Part shown: piece by piece, positions 17,731 to 27,125 of the stretch
How positions within the stretch are numbered: position 1 is the first letter of the stretch
Layout: each line of letters opens with the position of its first letter
Origin: Burkholderiaceae bacterium
Lineage (GTDB): Bacteria > Pseudomonadota > Gammaproteobacteria > Burkholderiales > Burkholderiaceae_D
NCBI GenBank assembly: GCA_030158675.1
Contig: JAOASL010000047.1
Coordinates: 43,188-107,187, forward strand
Direction: 5' to 3'
DNA: 64,000 bases
Program-made: the position numbers and the translations under genes
Notes under the pieces: generated by a model
What the model was told of the DNA's origin: nothing
The model's database searches: none
Seen by the model: the letters and a program-made list of their open reading frames with translations, nothing else

Positions 17731-18119
17731 GCGCGATGACGACGCATCCGACCGGCAGCGCGCGGCAGGCAGGTTTCACCCTGCTTGAGGTGCTGGTGGC
17801 GTTGGTGATCATCGGCACCGCGCTGGCCGCGAGCCTGCGCGCGATCGGCAGCCTGACGCAAAACAGCAGTGACTTGCGTGCGGCGATGATGGCTACCTGG
17901 TCCGCCGAAAACCGGCTGACGCAGATCCGGCTGGCCCACGAGTGGCCAGCGCTGGGCAATCGCACGTTCGCGTGTGCGCAGGGTGATTTGCCATTGCGCT
18001 GCGACGAACACATCGTCGCCACGCCCAACCCCGCATTCCGGCGCGTTGAGCTGTCGGTGCTCGACGGCAGCGGCCGCCGCATCCTGATGTTGTCGCAGGT
18101 GGTGCCGAATGCGTTGTAA
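17727..18119 (+). CDS. gspI: type II secretion minor pseudopilin I
   Basis: A 130-residue minor pseudopilin with leader ending RQA/GFTLLEVLVALVIIG. The GspI-type continuation ENRLTQIRLAHEWPALG and the two cysteines CAQGDLPLRC are visible. GspI nucleates the GspIJK tip complex that starts pseudopilus assembly. It begins inside the end of gspH and ends inside the start of gspJ (18109). Confidence 0.93.
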   Translation: MSAMTTHPTGSARQAGFTLLEVLVALVIIGTALAASLRAIGSLTQNSSDLRAAMMATWSAENRLTQIRLAHEWPALGNRTFACAQGDLPLRCDEHIVATPNPAFRRVELSVLDGSGRRILMLSQVVPNAL

Positions 18120-18777
18120 CTGGCTGCCGGAGCGCCGCGTGCGTGGCCTGACATTGATCGAATTGCTGGTCGCAATCAGCGTGCTGGCGTTTGTCACCGT
18201 GCTCGGCTGGCGCGGGCTCGATTCGATCACGCGCGCGCGCGCTGGCCTGAATGCCGAGCTGGCGCAGACGCGCGGCCTGCAGCTTGCGTTCGCGCAGTGG
18301 CAGACCGACTGCGCGAACGCGGTCGACGCCGAGACCCTCGACGGGCACGCCCCGCTGCTGATCGATGCGACGCGCGTGACGATCGCCCGGCGCGTGCAGC
18401 CGGAAGCGCAGGCCGGCGCGCTGCAACTGGTGACCTGGCGGCTGCGCGACGGCGTGCTCACGCGCGAAGAGTCGCCGCCGACGCGCGACCTGACCCGTCT
18501 CGACCAAGCCTGGCCGTTTGCGCAGGCCGGCGGCGCGAACGCATTGCGGCTGCAGGACGGCGTGCAGACGATGCAGTTGCGCGTCTGGACCGATGACGGG
18601 CGTGGATGGCGCGGCTGGGAACAGATGGCCGCCGGCATCGTGTCCCGCGGTGCCCTGATGAACCCGCGCGCCGGCACCACTGCGACGCAGACCGACTGGC
18701 GCGGGCTTGAGGTGTCGTTGCAACTGGCCGGTCGTACCGCGCCGTTGACCAAGGTCTTCATGCTGGGGGCCACATGA
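18109..18777 (+). CDS. gspJ: type II secretion minor pseudopilin J
   Basis: A 222-residue pseudopilin with leader ending VRG/LTLIELLVAISVLAF, then WRGLDSI and LAQWQTDCAN-type segments usual in GspJ. Leu replaces the more common Phe at mature position 1, which is tolerated in prepilins. The C-terminal end RGLEVSLQL matches the conserved end of the family. It overlaps gspI by 11 bases and gspK by four. Confidence 0.93.
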   Translation: MRCNWLPERRVRGLTLIELLVAISVLAFVTVLGWRGLDSITRARAGLNAELAQTRGLQLAFAQWQTDCANAVDAETLDGHAPLLIDATRVTIARRVQPEAQAGALQLVTWRLRDGVLTREESPPTRDLTRLDQAWPFAQAGGANALRLQDGVQTMQLRVWTDDGRGWRGWEQMAAGIVSRGALMNPRAGTTATQTDWRGLEVSLQLAGRTAPLTKVFMLGAT

Positions 18778-19697
18778 GAGCGGCGCGCACGCGCGGCGTG
18801 GCGGTGGTCACGGCGTTGTTGCTGACCACGCTGGCCATCACCATCGTCGCCAGCCTGTTCTGGCAGCAGCAGGTACAGGTGCGCTCGATCGAGAACCAGC
18901 GGCTGCAGTTGCAGAAGCAATGGGTGCTGCGTGGCGCGCTTGACTGGGCGCGGCTGATCCTGCGCGAAGATGCTAAATATTCCGCGCTTGATGACCTGAA
19001 CGAACCGTGGGCAGTGCCGCTGTCGGATACGCGACTGGACCGTTATGTTGAGTCAGCCGCGCTGCGCGGCGACACCGGCAGCGCGGTGCTGTCCGGCGCG
19101 ATCCAGGACGCGCAGGCGCGCCTTAATCTGGCTGGCCTGGCCACCCAGGGGCGCGTGAACCCGGACGCGGTCGGCGCGTTCGAGCGGCTGCTAAATGGCC
19201 TGCGGCAGGATCCGGGGCTGGCACGTGCGGCTGCGCAGCGCATCGCTGACAGCCAGCGCGGCGCGATCGTCGGCAATACCGGTGAGCCGCGCCCGATCGG
19301 CTTTGTGCAGGTCGACGATCTGCTCGCCGTGCCAGGATGCACGCCGGCGGTACTCGAGGCGATCCGCGATCAGGTGGTGTTCCTGCCGGTGGCGACGCCA
19401 GTCAACGCCAACACGGCGTCAGCCGAAGTGCTGGCCGCCCAGTTGCCTGCCTTGTCGCTGGCTGATGCGACCGCGCTGGCGAATTCTCGCCGCAGCGCGA
19501 GTTTTCGCGACCTCGCCGAACTGGCCGCGCGTCTGCCTGGCAAGCCCGCATCGGTTGATCCGGCGCTGTTCTCGGTGGCCAGTGCCTATTTTCTCGTCAC
19601 TGGCCAGGTGACGATACGGCAGGCGACGCTGCGCGTGCAGGCGCTGGTCGAGCGCCAGGGCGCGGCGACCCACCTGCTATGGCTGCGCGAGGCCTGA
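18774..19697 (+). CDS. gspK: type II secretion minor pseudopilin K
   Basis: A 307-residue large minor pseudopilin that caps the pseudopilus. The N-terminal helix is RGVAVVTALLLTTLAITIVASLFW, lacking Glu5 as is normal for GspK. NLAGLA and the helix-hairpin-helix-like stretches DLLAVPGCTPAVLEAI and NANTASAEVLAAQLPAL are the SAM-like domains of the family. The start overlaps the gspJ stop by ATGA. Confidence 0.94.
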   Translation: MRAARTRGVAVVTALLLTTLAITIVASLFWQQQVQVRSIENQRLQLQKQWVLRGALDWARLILREDAKYSALDDLNEPWAVPLSDTRLDRYVESAALRGDTGSAVLSGAIQDAQARLNLAGLATQGRVNPDAVGAFERLLNGLRQDPGLARAAAQRIADSQRGAIVGNTGEPRPIGFVQVDDLLAVPGCTPAVLEAIRDQVVFLPVATPVNANTASAEVLAAQLPALSLADATALANSRRSASFRDLAELAARLPGKPASVDPALFSVASAYFLVTGQVTIRQATLRVQALVERQGAATHLLWLREA

Positions 19698-19698
19698 C

Positions 19699-20985
19699 AT
19701 GCCACGTGCGCCACTCGTCGCCACCCTCTACTTGCGTTTGCCGCCGCGCGCCTGCGGGCAGCGCCCGCGGGAAGTCAACGCAGGCGTGACCGCATTGCCG
19801 CAAGTGCCGCTCGGCTTTGCGTGGACGCTGCGCGGGCAGCTGCAGCGCGCCGACACGGCAACGCTGGCCACGATCGCGCCGCTGGTCAGGCAGGCCGCGC
19901 GCGTCGTGTTGCTGCTGGCGGCCAGCGACGTGACGCTGTTGCGGATGGCGGTGCCGCCCCTGCCAGCGACGCGCCTGCAGGCTGCGCTGCCAGGAATGAT
20001 TGAAGATCGCGTGATCGGCGATCCGGAGGACTGCGCCATCGCCGCCGGGCCTGATATCGATGGCCAGCGCACGATCGCTGTCGCCGATCGCGCCTGGTTG
20101 CAGGCCTGGCTGCAAGTGCTGCGGCAGTTCGGTGCGCGCCGCGTTGCCGCACTGCCGATGCAGTTGTGCCTGCCGCTCCCCGTCGGGCACATGTCGGCCG
20201 CTTTGCTCGACTTGTCCGGCGCGCTGGAGCTGGCGCTGCGCATGTCGCCCGATCAGGGGCTCGGTATGGCGGTGGATGCCGGCCGACCAGATGAACTGGT
20301 CGATGCGGTCGTAGGCATGTTGGCCGCTTTCGGCGGCGGGCGCCCGGTGCAGCTGTCGGTGACAGCGGCGCACATTGCGCCTTTCCATGCGTGGCTGGCA
20401 GTGCATGCCGACAGTGGCATCGAACTGGTCGACGAGGACTGGTCTGTATGGATCGAGGGTGCAAGCCAGGCCAGCGTCGATCTCGCCGTTACGGTGGCGG
20501 CGAGTGCCGGCGAGCACCTCGACTGGCGTCGCTGGCGCTGGCCGTTGCGGCTGGCGCTGGCCTGCCTGCTACTGAATGTGGTTGCCCTGAACTGGGATTG
20601 GTGGCGATTGCGCCGCGAAGGCGTCGCGCTGGATGCGGATATGGCGGCGCTGTACCGGCGCAATTTTCCCGGCGAGCCGCTGACACAGGAGCCGCTGGCG
20701 CAGATGCGGCAGAAGGTCGCGTCTGCGCGGCAGGCGGCAGGCGAGTTCGCCGCCGGCGACTTCCTGGCATTGGCGGCCGCACTCGGCGAAGCGTGGGCCG
20801 AGGTTGGCAACGACATGCGCGCAATCGCATCGCTCGACTATCGCGACGCCACGCTGAATGTGCGGCTGCGGCCCGGTGCGCAGGCTTCACTGGATGCGCT
20901 CGGCCCGGCGCTCGCTGCGCGACGGCTGGCCGTCACGCCATCGGCGGCCGATCCCTCGCTGTGGCAGGTCAGGAGTGCGCCATGA
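19699..20985 (+). CDS. gspL: type II secretion protein L
   Basis: A 428-residue bitopic inner-membrane protein. The cytoplasmic ASKHA-like domain (about residues 1-270), which binds the GspE ATPase, is followed by one transmembrane helix (LRLALACLLLNVVALNW) and a periplasmic ferredoxin-like domain. VVLLLAASDVTLLRMAVP and ATRLQAALPGMIED match the GspL N-terminal pattern. Only two bases separate it from gspK, and its stop overlaps gspM. Confidence 0.9.
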   Translation: MPRAPLVATLYLRLPPRACGQRPREVNAGVTALPQVPLGFAWTLRGQLQRADTATLATIAPLVRQAARVVLLLAASDVTLLRMAVPPLPATRLQAALPGMIEDRVIGDPEDCAIAAGPDIDGQRTIAVADRAWLQAWLQVLRQFGARRVAALPMQLCLPLPVGHMSAALLDLSGALELALRMSPDQGLGMAVDAGRPDELVDAVVGMLAAFGGGRPVQLSVTAAHIAPFHAWLAVHADSGIELVDEDWSVWIEGASQASVDLAVTVAASAGEHLDWRRWRWPLRLALACLLLNVVALNWDWWRLRREGVALDADMAALYRRNFPGEPLTQEPLAQMRQKVASARQAAGEFAAGDFLALAAALGEAWAEVGNDMRAIASLDYRDATLNVRLRPGAQASLDALGPALAARRLAVTPSAADPSLWQVRSAP

Positions 20986-21455
20986 ATGCGCTCAGCCGGT
21001 TCTGGGTCGAGCGCAATGCACGCGAGCGGCGCATCCTGATCGCCGGCAGCATCCTGCTGCTATTGCTGCTGTGCTGGCTGCTGCTGATTGAGCCGGCGCT
21101 CGATGGTCGTGCCTATTGGCGCCAGCGTTTGCCGGTACTGCGCGCCGAGCGCGCGCAGATGCAGCTGCTGGCCCGACAGACCGGCACTACGTCGACGCCG
21201 TCACGCGCGGCGCCGCCGCTGGACCGGCCGGCACTCGAGCGCAGTCTGGCTGCCGCCGGACTCAAGCCGCAGAGCCTGACCATGACGGACGGGCTGGTGC
21301 GCACCCACTTCACCGATGTCTCGTTCGTTGCACTGACGGACTGGCTGCAGCAGTCGCAGCGCAATGCGCAGCTGGCGGTATCGGAAGCGACTGTCAGTGC
21401 GCGCACGCGCGTCGATCGGGTCGATGCCACGCTGGCCTTGCGCAGATTGCGATGA
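20982..21455 (+). CDS. gspM: type II secretion protein M
   Basis: A 157-residue inner-membrane platform protein. It has a short cytoplasmic N-terminus (FWVERNARERRIL), one transmembrane helix (LLLLLLCWLLLI) and a small periplasmic domain that pairs with GspL. I set the start at the ATG overlapping the gspL stop, since the open frame continues far upstream inside gspL. The WxxRxxRERxL N-terminus is characteristic. Confidence 0.9.
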   Translation: MNALSRFWVERNARERRILIAGSILLLLLLCWLLLIEPALDGRAYWRQRLPVLRAERAQMQLLARQTGTTSTPSRAAPPLDRPALERSLAAAGLKPQSLTMTDGLVRTHFTDVSFVALTDWLQQSQRNAQLAVSEATVSARTRVDRVDATLALRRLR

Positions 21456-22231
21456 GGCGCCCATTGCACTGGGCGGCCGCTGCGCTCGTGCTGCTGGCCG
21501 TGCTGGCCACCGTGCTGGCGAGCCTGCCGGCCGCGTGGCTGGCGCCGCTACTGGAGCGGCAGACTGACGGCCGCCTGTCGCTCGGCGACCCGGAGGGCAG
21601 TGTATGGCATGGCTCGGCTTTCATCGGCGTTACCGGCAGCGGCGACGAAGCGCTGGTGCCTTTATTGCCGGGCCGCTTTCGCTGGCGGCTGTCACCGCTG
21701 GCGCTGATCGGCAGGGTCGACGCGACCGTGCAGAACCCGCGCGCATTGACTGCGCCCTTGGCCATCCGTGGCAGCTGGCGCCACTGGGAAATCGGCGACG
21801 GCAGCCTGAGCCTGCCGGCCGAACGGCTCGCAGCGCTGGGTGCGCCGCTGAATACGGTGCGACCGTCCGGCCAGATGCGCTTGTCCTGGAGCGCGCTGTC
21901 GCTGGCGCGCTCCGCCAGTGGCCTGCAGATCGACGGCCGCATGCAGCTGGACCTGACACAGGTTGCGTCGGCTTTATCGCCGGTCAAGCCACTCGGTGCG
22001 TATCGCATGCAGTTTGACTGGCAAGGGGGCGCGGCGCGCGTCGATCTGAAAAGCTTGTCGGGACCGCTGCTGCTGGAGGGCCGGGGCACGCTGGCCGACG
22101 GCCGGCTGCAATTCTCGGGACAGGCCTGGGCGGCGCAAGGCGAAGAACAAAGGCTGGCGATTCTGCTGAACTTGCTCGGGCAGCGGCGCCAGGTGGGTAA
22201 CCGCAACGTGATCGCGCTCGAATTTCGATGA
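21452..22231 (+). CDS. gspN: type II secretion protein N
   Basis: A 259-residue protein with an N-terminal membrane helix (WAAAALVLLAVLATVLASLPAAWLAPLL), then a beta-rich periplasmic part with G-x-V-W-x-G-x-A (EGSVWHGSAF) and RFRWRLSPLALIG, the GspN pattern. GspN is an accessory T2SS component found in only some systems; its exact role is unclear. It overlaps gspM and gspD at both ends by four bases. Confidence 0.88.
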   Translation: MRRPLHWAAAALVLLAVLATVLASLPAAWLAPLLERQTDGRLSLGDPEGSVWHGSAFIGVTGSGDEALVPLLPGRFRWRLSPLALIGRVDATVQNPRALTAPLAIRGSWRHWEIGDGSLSLPAERLAALGAPLNTVRPSGQMRLSWSALSLARSASGLQIDGRMQLDLTQVASALSPVKPLGAYRMQFDWQGGAARVDLKSLSGPLLLEGRGTLADGRLQFSGQAWAAQGEEQRLAILLNLLGQRRQVGNRNVIALEFR

Positions 22232-24432
22232 AAAAAATCCCGCATATTCCGCAAGCCACATATATGGCGAACATGGCGCGCGCGGCGCTGCTGCTGGCGG
22301 CGTTCGCGCTGCCGCGCGCCTTCGCGCAGGAGCCGACCGACAATCAGGCCACGCTGAACTTCGTCGGTGCCGACATCGAGTCGGTAGCGCGCGCGATCGG
22401 TCACTTCACCGGCAACACCTTCGTGATCGACCCGCGCGTTCGCGGTACGGTCAATCTGGTCTCGGAGAAGCCGGTCACCAAGGCCCATGCTTTCGAAATG
22501 CTCGGCTCGGTACTGCGACTACAAGGCTATGCGATGGTGCGCACGCAGGATTTCGTGAAGATCGTCCCCGAAGCCGATGCGAAGCTGCAGGCGTCGCCGG
22601 TGCAGGTCGGCAAGCTGCGCGGCGACCAGATCGCCACACGTATCTTTCATCTGAATCACGAGAGCGCTGCAGCGCTGGTGGCGGTGCTGCGGCCGCTGAT
22701 TTCGCCGAACAATACGATTGCCGCCGACCCGTCCAACAACACCCTGGTCGTGACCGACTATGCGGACAACCTGAAGCGGCTGGCACGCATCATTGCCTCG
22801 CTCGACACCCCCGCGATTGGCGATCTTGACGTAGTGCGCGTCGAGCACGGCATCGCGGCTGATCTGGCTGTCACGATCAATCGTCTGCTCGACACCGGCG
22901 CGGTGCCGGGCCAGGGCGACACGGGTCGCATGCTGGTGCTGGCGGATACGCGCACGAACTCGCTGATCATACGTTCGCCTACGGTTGCGCGCGCCAACCT
23001 CGCACGCACGCTGATCACGAAACTCGATCGTCCGACCACGCTGCCCGGCAATGTGCATGTGGTCTACCTGCGCAATGCGGAAGCGACGCGGCTGGCGCAG
23101 GTATTGCGCGCGGTGATTGCCGGCGAGTCCGGTGCGGCGACACCAATCGGCACGCCGCAGCCGGCAACGCCCGCGACCGGCGCGCAGCAGGCCGCCGGAT
23201 TGCAGGCCCCGCCGTCGTCGCCCGCGCCGCAGCAAGGGCCGTTGCCGACCGGCGGCGCGGCCGGCTTCATCCAGGCAGACCCGGCCACCAATACGCTGAT
23301 CATTACAGCCAATGAACGTGTGTACCGCAACCTGCGCGCTATCATCGATCAGCTTGATGCGCGCCGTGCGCAGGTGTATGTCGAGTCGCTGATCGTTGAG
23401 ATCAGCGCTGACCGCGCGGCTGAACTGGGCGTGCAGTGGGCGGGCTTGTCCGGTGACGGCAGCAGTAACTATCGAGTCGGCCTATTGACCGGTTTCTCCT
23501 CGCAGGGCAACAACCTGGTGCAGCAGGCCATTTCCGTTGTCGGACCGAATGGCGTGCCGCTACCGCCGGGCAATGGCCTGACCGCCGGCATCTTCAAGCA
23601 GACCAGCGCCGGCCAGCTCGGATTGGGCGCACTGGCGCGCGCGCTGGAGACGAATGCCAAGGCCAACATTCTGTCGATGCCGAACCTGATTACGCTCGAC
23701 AACGAGGAGGCACGCATCATCGTCGGCCAGAATGTACCCTTCATCACCGGCCAGTTCACCACGCAGGCGTCAGGCGGCGCCGCCGGCGTGAACCCGTTCC
23801 AGACCATCGAGCGGCGCGACATCGGTTTGTCGCTGCGCGTGCGCCCGACCATTTCCGAGGGCGGCACGGTGAAGATGGCGATCTATCAGGAAACCTCGAA
23901 CATCCAGCAGTCGACCGCATCCGGCCTGATCACCAGCAAGCGTTCGATCGACACCAATGTGCTGGTCGATGACGGCCAGATCATCGTCCTCGGTGGGCTG
24001 ATCGAGGACACGCTGTCGGATTCGGTGGAAAAAGTACCGGGCTTAGGCGATGTGCCCATCCTTGGTTACCTGTTTCGCTATCAGTCGAAACGCCGCACCA
24101 AGACCAACCTGATGGTGTTCCTGCGCCCGACCGTGATCCGCAGCGATGAGCAGAGCGTGGCGGTGGCGTCGGACCGCTATGACTACATTCGCGGCGCGCA
24201 ACTGAGCGTGCAGCCCTATCCGAATGTACTGCTGCCCACCGATGACTTGCCGCAGTTACCGCCGCTCGACGGCGGCCGCCCGGTCGGCGGAGCGCTGCTC
24301 AATCGTGAGCCACGTCCGCCGCAGTCCCTTCCCTCCGTGCCTTCAGCACCCGCGTCCGGTGCGTCCGGAATGCAACCTTCGGCGCCGGCCGAGGTCTTTC
24401 CGGTGGAGCCGCCCGTGATCAATCAGCGTTGA
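22228..24432 (+). CDS. gspD: type II secretion outer-membrane secretin
   Basis: A 734-residue secretin forming the outer-membrane channel. Order: signal peptide (about 1-34, ending FAQ), N0 domain (FVGADIESVARAIGHFTG), N1-N3 domains, a Pro/Gln/Ala-rich insert near 310-345, and the secretin domain with EARIIVGQNVPFITGQF and the closing signature VPGLGDVPILGYLFRY. A proline-rich tail follows RPTVIRS. No lipobox is seen and no pilotin gene is present here. In most systems gspD comes before gspG; here it follows gspN. Confidence 0.96.
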   Translation: MKKIPHIPQATYMANMARAALLLAAFALPRAFAQEPTDNQATLNFVGADIESVARAIGHFTGNTFVIDPRVRGTVNLVSEKPVTKAHAFEMLGSVLRLQGYAMVRTQDFVKIVPEADAKLQASPVQVGKLRGDQIATRIFHLNHESAAALVAVLRPLISPNNTIAADPSNNTLVVTDYADNLKRLARIIASLDTPAIGDLDVVRVEHGIAADLAVTINRLLDTGAVPGQGDTGRMLVLADTRTNSLIIRSPTVARANLARTLITKLDRPTTLPGNVHVVYLRNAEATRLAQVLRAVIAGESGAATPIGTPQPATPATGAQQAAGLQAPPSSPAPQQGPLPTGGAAGFIQADPATNTLIITANERVYRNLRAIIDQLDARRAQVYVESLIVEISADRAAELGVQWAGLSGDGSSNYRVGLLTGFSSQGNNLVQQAISVVGPNGVPLPPGNGLTAGIFKQTSAGQLGLGALARALETNAKANILSMPNLITLDNEEARIIVGQNVPFITGQFTTQASGGAAGVNPFQTIERRDIGLSLRVRPTISEGGTVKMAIYQETSNIQQSTASGLITSKRSIDTNVLVDDGQIIVLGGLIEDTLSDSVEKVPGLGDVPILGYLFRYQSKRRTKTNLMVFLRPTVIRSDEQSVAVASDRYDYIRGAQLSVQPYPNVLLPTDDLPQLPPLDGGRPVGGALLNREPRPPQSLPSVPSAPASGASGMQPSAPAEVFPVEPPVINQR

Positions 24433-24460
24433 GTACCTCAATGTTTAACCGGATGAAACC

Positions 24461-25897
24461 ATGAGCGCCGTCATGCATGACCCACGGCTGTTGCCGTTTT
24501 CATTTGCGCGTGACTTCGGCGTGCTCGCGCAGGCTGGTGACGCGGGCGACGCCGTTGATGTCTGGGTATCGGACGCGACCGCGCCTTCGGCAGTGGCCGA
24601 GGTCGGCCGGCAATTCGGCCGTGTACGCTTGAACCCATTGCCTCGCGAACAGCTTGAGAGTGCGATCGCGAAGGCGTATGCCGGCGCCGGCGGCGACGCT
24701 GCGCAGGTGATCGATGAAGTCGAGTCGGATCTGGATCTCGCGCGGCTGATGCAGGAGATGCCGGCCGTCGAAGACTTGCTCGATGCTTCCGACGACGCGC
24801 CGGTGATCCGTATGATCAATGCGCTGCTGACGCAGGCGCTGCGCGAAGGTGCGTCCGACATTCACATCGAGCCGTTCGAGCAAGTGTCGGTGGTGCGCTT
24901 TCGCATCGACGGGCGGTTGCGCGACGTAGTGCGGCCAAAGAAGGCGATTCATGCCGCGCTGATTTCACGCATCAAGATCATGTCGCAGCTCGACATCGCA
25001 GAGAAGCGGCTGCCGCAGGACGGACGCATCACGCTGCGTGTCGGTGGCAAGCCGGTCGACGTGCGTGTATCGACCCTGCCTACCGGCCACGGTGAGCGCG
25101 CAGTGCTCCGGCTGCTCGACAAGGAAGGCGGTCGCATGGACCTGCAGCAGCTGGGCATGAGCGATGCGACGCAGCGGCAGTTCGATCGCTTGATTGCGCA
25201 GCCGCATGGGATCGTGCTGGTCACTGGGCCGACCGGCTCCGGCAAGACCACCACCTTGTATGCCGCGCTCTCCCGGCTGAATGCGCCATCGACCAATATC
25301 CTGACGGTCGAAGACCCGATCGAATATGAGCTGCCCGGCGTCGGCCAGACGCAGGTGAATGCGCGCATCGACATGAGCTTTGCGAAGGCGCTGCGCGCGA
25401 TCCTGCGGCAGGATCCAGATGTGATCATGATCGGCGAGATTCGCGACCTCGAGACCGCGCAGATCGCGGTGCAGGCGTCCCTTACCGGCCACCTGGTGCT
25501 GGCCACGCTGCACACGAATGATGCGGCGGCAGCCGTCACGCGGCTGCTCGATATGGGCATCGAGCCTTTCCTGCTGTCGTCGTCGCTGATCGGTGTCGTT
25601 GCGCAGCGGCTGGTGAGGAAGCTCTGTGTGCATTGCCGACGCAACGATGGTGGTGGCTGGCACGAGGTCGGCTGTGAGCGTTGCGGCCACACCGGCTATC
25701 ACGGCCGTGTCGGCATTTATGAGCTGCTGCTGACCACCGGGCAGATCCGTGCGCAGATTCATGAACGCGCGTCAGAGGCCGATGTACGCGCCGCTGCGCA
25801 GCGCGATGGCATGCAGACGATGCGTGAGGATGGCGAGCGCTGGCTGCGGGATGGCACGACGACCGCAGCGGAGTTGCTGCGGGTGACGAAGGAATAA
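24461..25897 (+). CDS. gspE: type II secretion ATPase
   Basis: A 478-residue cytoplasmic hexameric ATPase that powers pseudopilus assembly. Visible are the N1E domain (LPFSFARDFGVLA), the Walker A GPTGSGKTTTLYAALSR, the Asp box with ILTVEDPIEYEL, the Walker B region IMIGEIRDLETAQIA, the His box LATLHTNDAAAAVTRL, and a four-cysteine zinc loop (CVHC...CERC). It lies 28 bases after gspD and ends directly against the gspF start. Confidence 0.96.
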   Translation: MSAVMHDPRLLPFSFARDFGVLAQAGDAGDAVDVWVSDATAPSAVAEVGRQFGRVRLNPLPREQLESAIAKAYAGAGGDAAQVIDEVESDLDLARLMQEMPAVEDLLDASDDAPVIRMINALLTQALREGASDIHIEPFEQVSVVRFRIDGRLRDVVRPKKAIHAALISRIKIMSQLDIAEKRLPQDGRITLRVGGKPVDVRVSTLPTGHGERAVLRLLDKEGGRMDLQQLGMSDATQRQFDRLIAQPHGIVLVTGPTGSGKTTTLYAALSRLNAPSTNILTVEDPIEYELPGVGQTQVNARIDMSFAKALRAILRQDPDVIMIGEIRDLETAQIAVQASLTGHLVLATLHTNDAAAAVTRLLDMGIEPFLLSSSLIGVVAQRLVRKLCVHCRRNDGGGWHEVGCERCGHTGYHGRVGIYELLLTTGQIRAQIHERASEADVRAAAQRDGMQTMREDGERWLRDGTTTAAELLRVTKE

Positions 25898-27121
25898 ATG
25901 GCCATGCCCGCCTTTCGCTACGAGGCCGTCGATACCGCAGGCAGCGCCAGCAAAGGCGTGCTGCAGGCCGACAGTCCGCGCGCCGCGCGTGCCGACTTGC
26001 GCGCGCGCGGACTGCTGCCATTGGCCGTCGATGCGATCGTCAGTGGTGCCGATGCGAAGGGTGGCCGCGCCTGGTCGTTCGGCGACAAATTGTCGACAGT
26101 GGAGCTGGCGCTGTTCACCCGACAGCTGGCGTCATTGCTGGAAGCGAATCTGCCGCTTGAGCAGGCCTTCGACGCGCTGATGGAACAGGCCGAGCGAGCT
26201 TATCTGCGTGACCTGATTGCATCGATTCGTGCCGAGGTCATGGGCGGATCGTCGCTGTCGGATGCGCTGGCGCGCCATCCGCGCGATTTCGCCGATATTT
26301 ATCGCGCGCTGGTCGGCAGCGGCGAGCAGATCGGCCAGCTGGCCAGTGTGCTGTCGCGCCTGGCCGACTATGTCGAACGCCGCAATGCGCTGGTGCAGAA
26401 AGTCAGGCTGGCGTTCACCTATCCGGCGATCGTTACCGTGGTGGCGTTCGCGATCGTGATTTTCTTGCTGACCTATGTGGTGCCGCAGATCGTATCGGTG
26501 TTTGCGAACACGAAGCAGCAATTGCCCTTCCTGACGGTGATGATGCTGGCGATCTCAGACTTCGTGCGTCACTGGGGCTGGCTGGTGGCGCTGCTGCTGG
26601 GGCTGGCGTTCGCGCTGTGGCGGCGCAGCTTGCGCGACCCGGACGCAATGATGCGCTGGCATCGCTGGCTGCTGAATGCGCCGCTGGTCGGGCGCTTTCA
26701 GCGCAGCCTGAATACGGCGCGGTTCGCCAGCACGCTGGCCATCACGATCAGCTCCGGTGTGCCCATCCTGCGTGCGCTGCAGACCAGCCGCGACACGCTG
26801 TCGAATGTCGCGATGCGCCTGCAGGTCGAGGAAGCGACGGCGTCGGTGCGCGAGGGCGTGAGCCTGGCGCGCGCCCTCGCGCAGCGTCGGCATTTTCCGC
26901 CGATGCTGGTGCACATGATCCGGGCCGGCGAAGTCACCGGCGAATTGCCGGCGATGCTGAACCGCGCAGCGCAGATGCAGGAGCAGGATCTCGAGCGGCG
27001 TGCGCTGACCATCGCCGGGCTGCTCGAGCCGGTGCTGATCCTGGCGATGGGTGTGGTCGTGTTGCTGATCGTACTGGCGGTCCTGATGCCCATCATCGAA
27101 ATCAATCAACTGGTGCGCTAG
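25898..27121 (+). CDS. gspF: type II secretion inner-membrane platform protein
   Basis: A 407-residue polytopic platform protein with two repeated GspF domains (about 70-190 and 275-395). FTRQLASLLEANLPLEQAF and FASTLAITISSGVPILRAL are the paired motifs. Three membrane helices are visible (AIVTVVAFAIVIFLLTYVV, GWLVALLLGLAFALW and LILAMGVVVLLIVLAVLMPI). It starts one base after the gspE stop. Confidence 0.96.
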   Translation: MAMPAFRYEAVDTAGSASKGVLQADSPRAARADLRARGLLPLAVDAIVSGADAKGGRAWSFGDKLSTVELALFTRQLASLLEANLPLEQAFDALMEQAERAYLRDLIASIRAEVMGGSSLSDALARHPRDFADIYRALVGSGEQIGQLASVLSRLADYVERRNALVQKVRLAFTYPAIVTVVAFAIVIFLLTYVVPQIVSVFANTKQQLPFLTVMMLAISDFVRHWGWLVALLLGLAFALWRRSLRDPDAMMRWHRWLLNAPLVGRFQRSLNTARFASTLAITISSGVPILRALQTSRDTLSNVAMRLQVEEATASVREGVSLARALAQRRHFPPMLVHMIRAGEVTGELPAMLNRAAQMQEQDLERRALTIAGLLEPVLILAMGVVVLLIVLAVLMPIIEINQLVR

Positions 27122-27125
27122 AGCG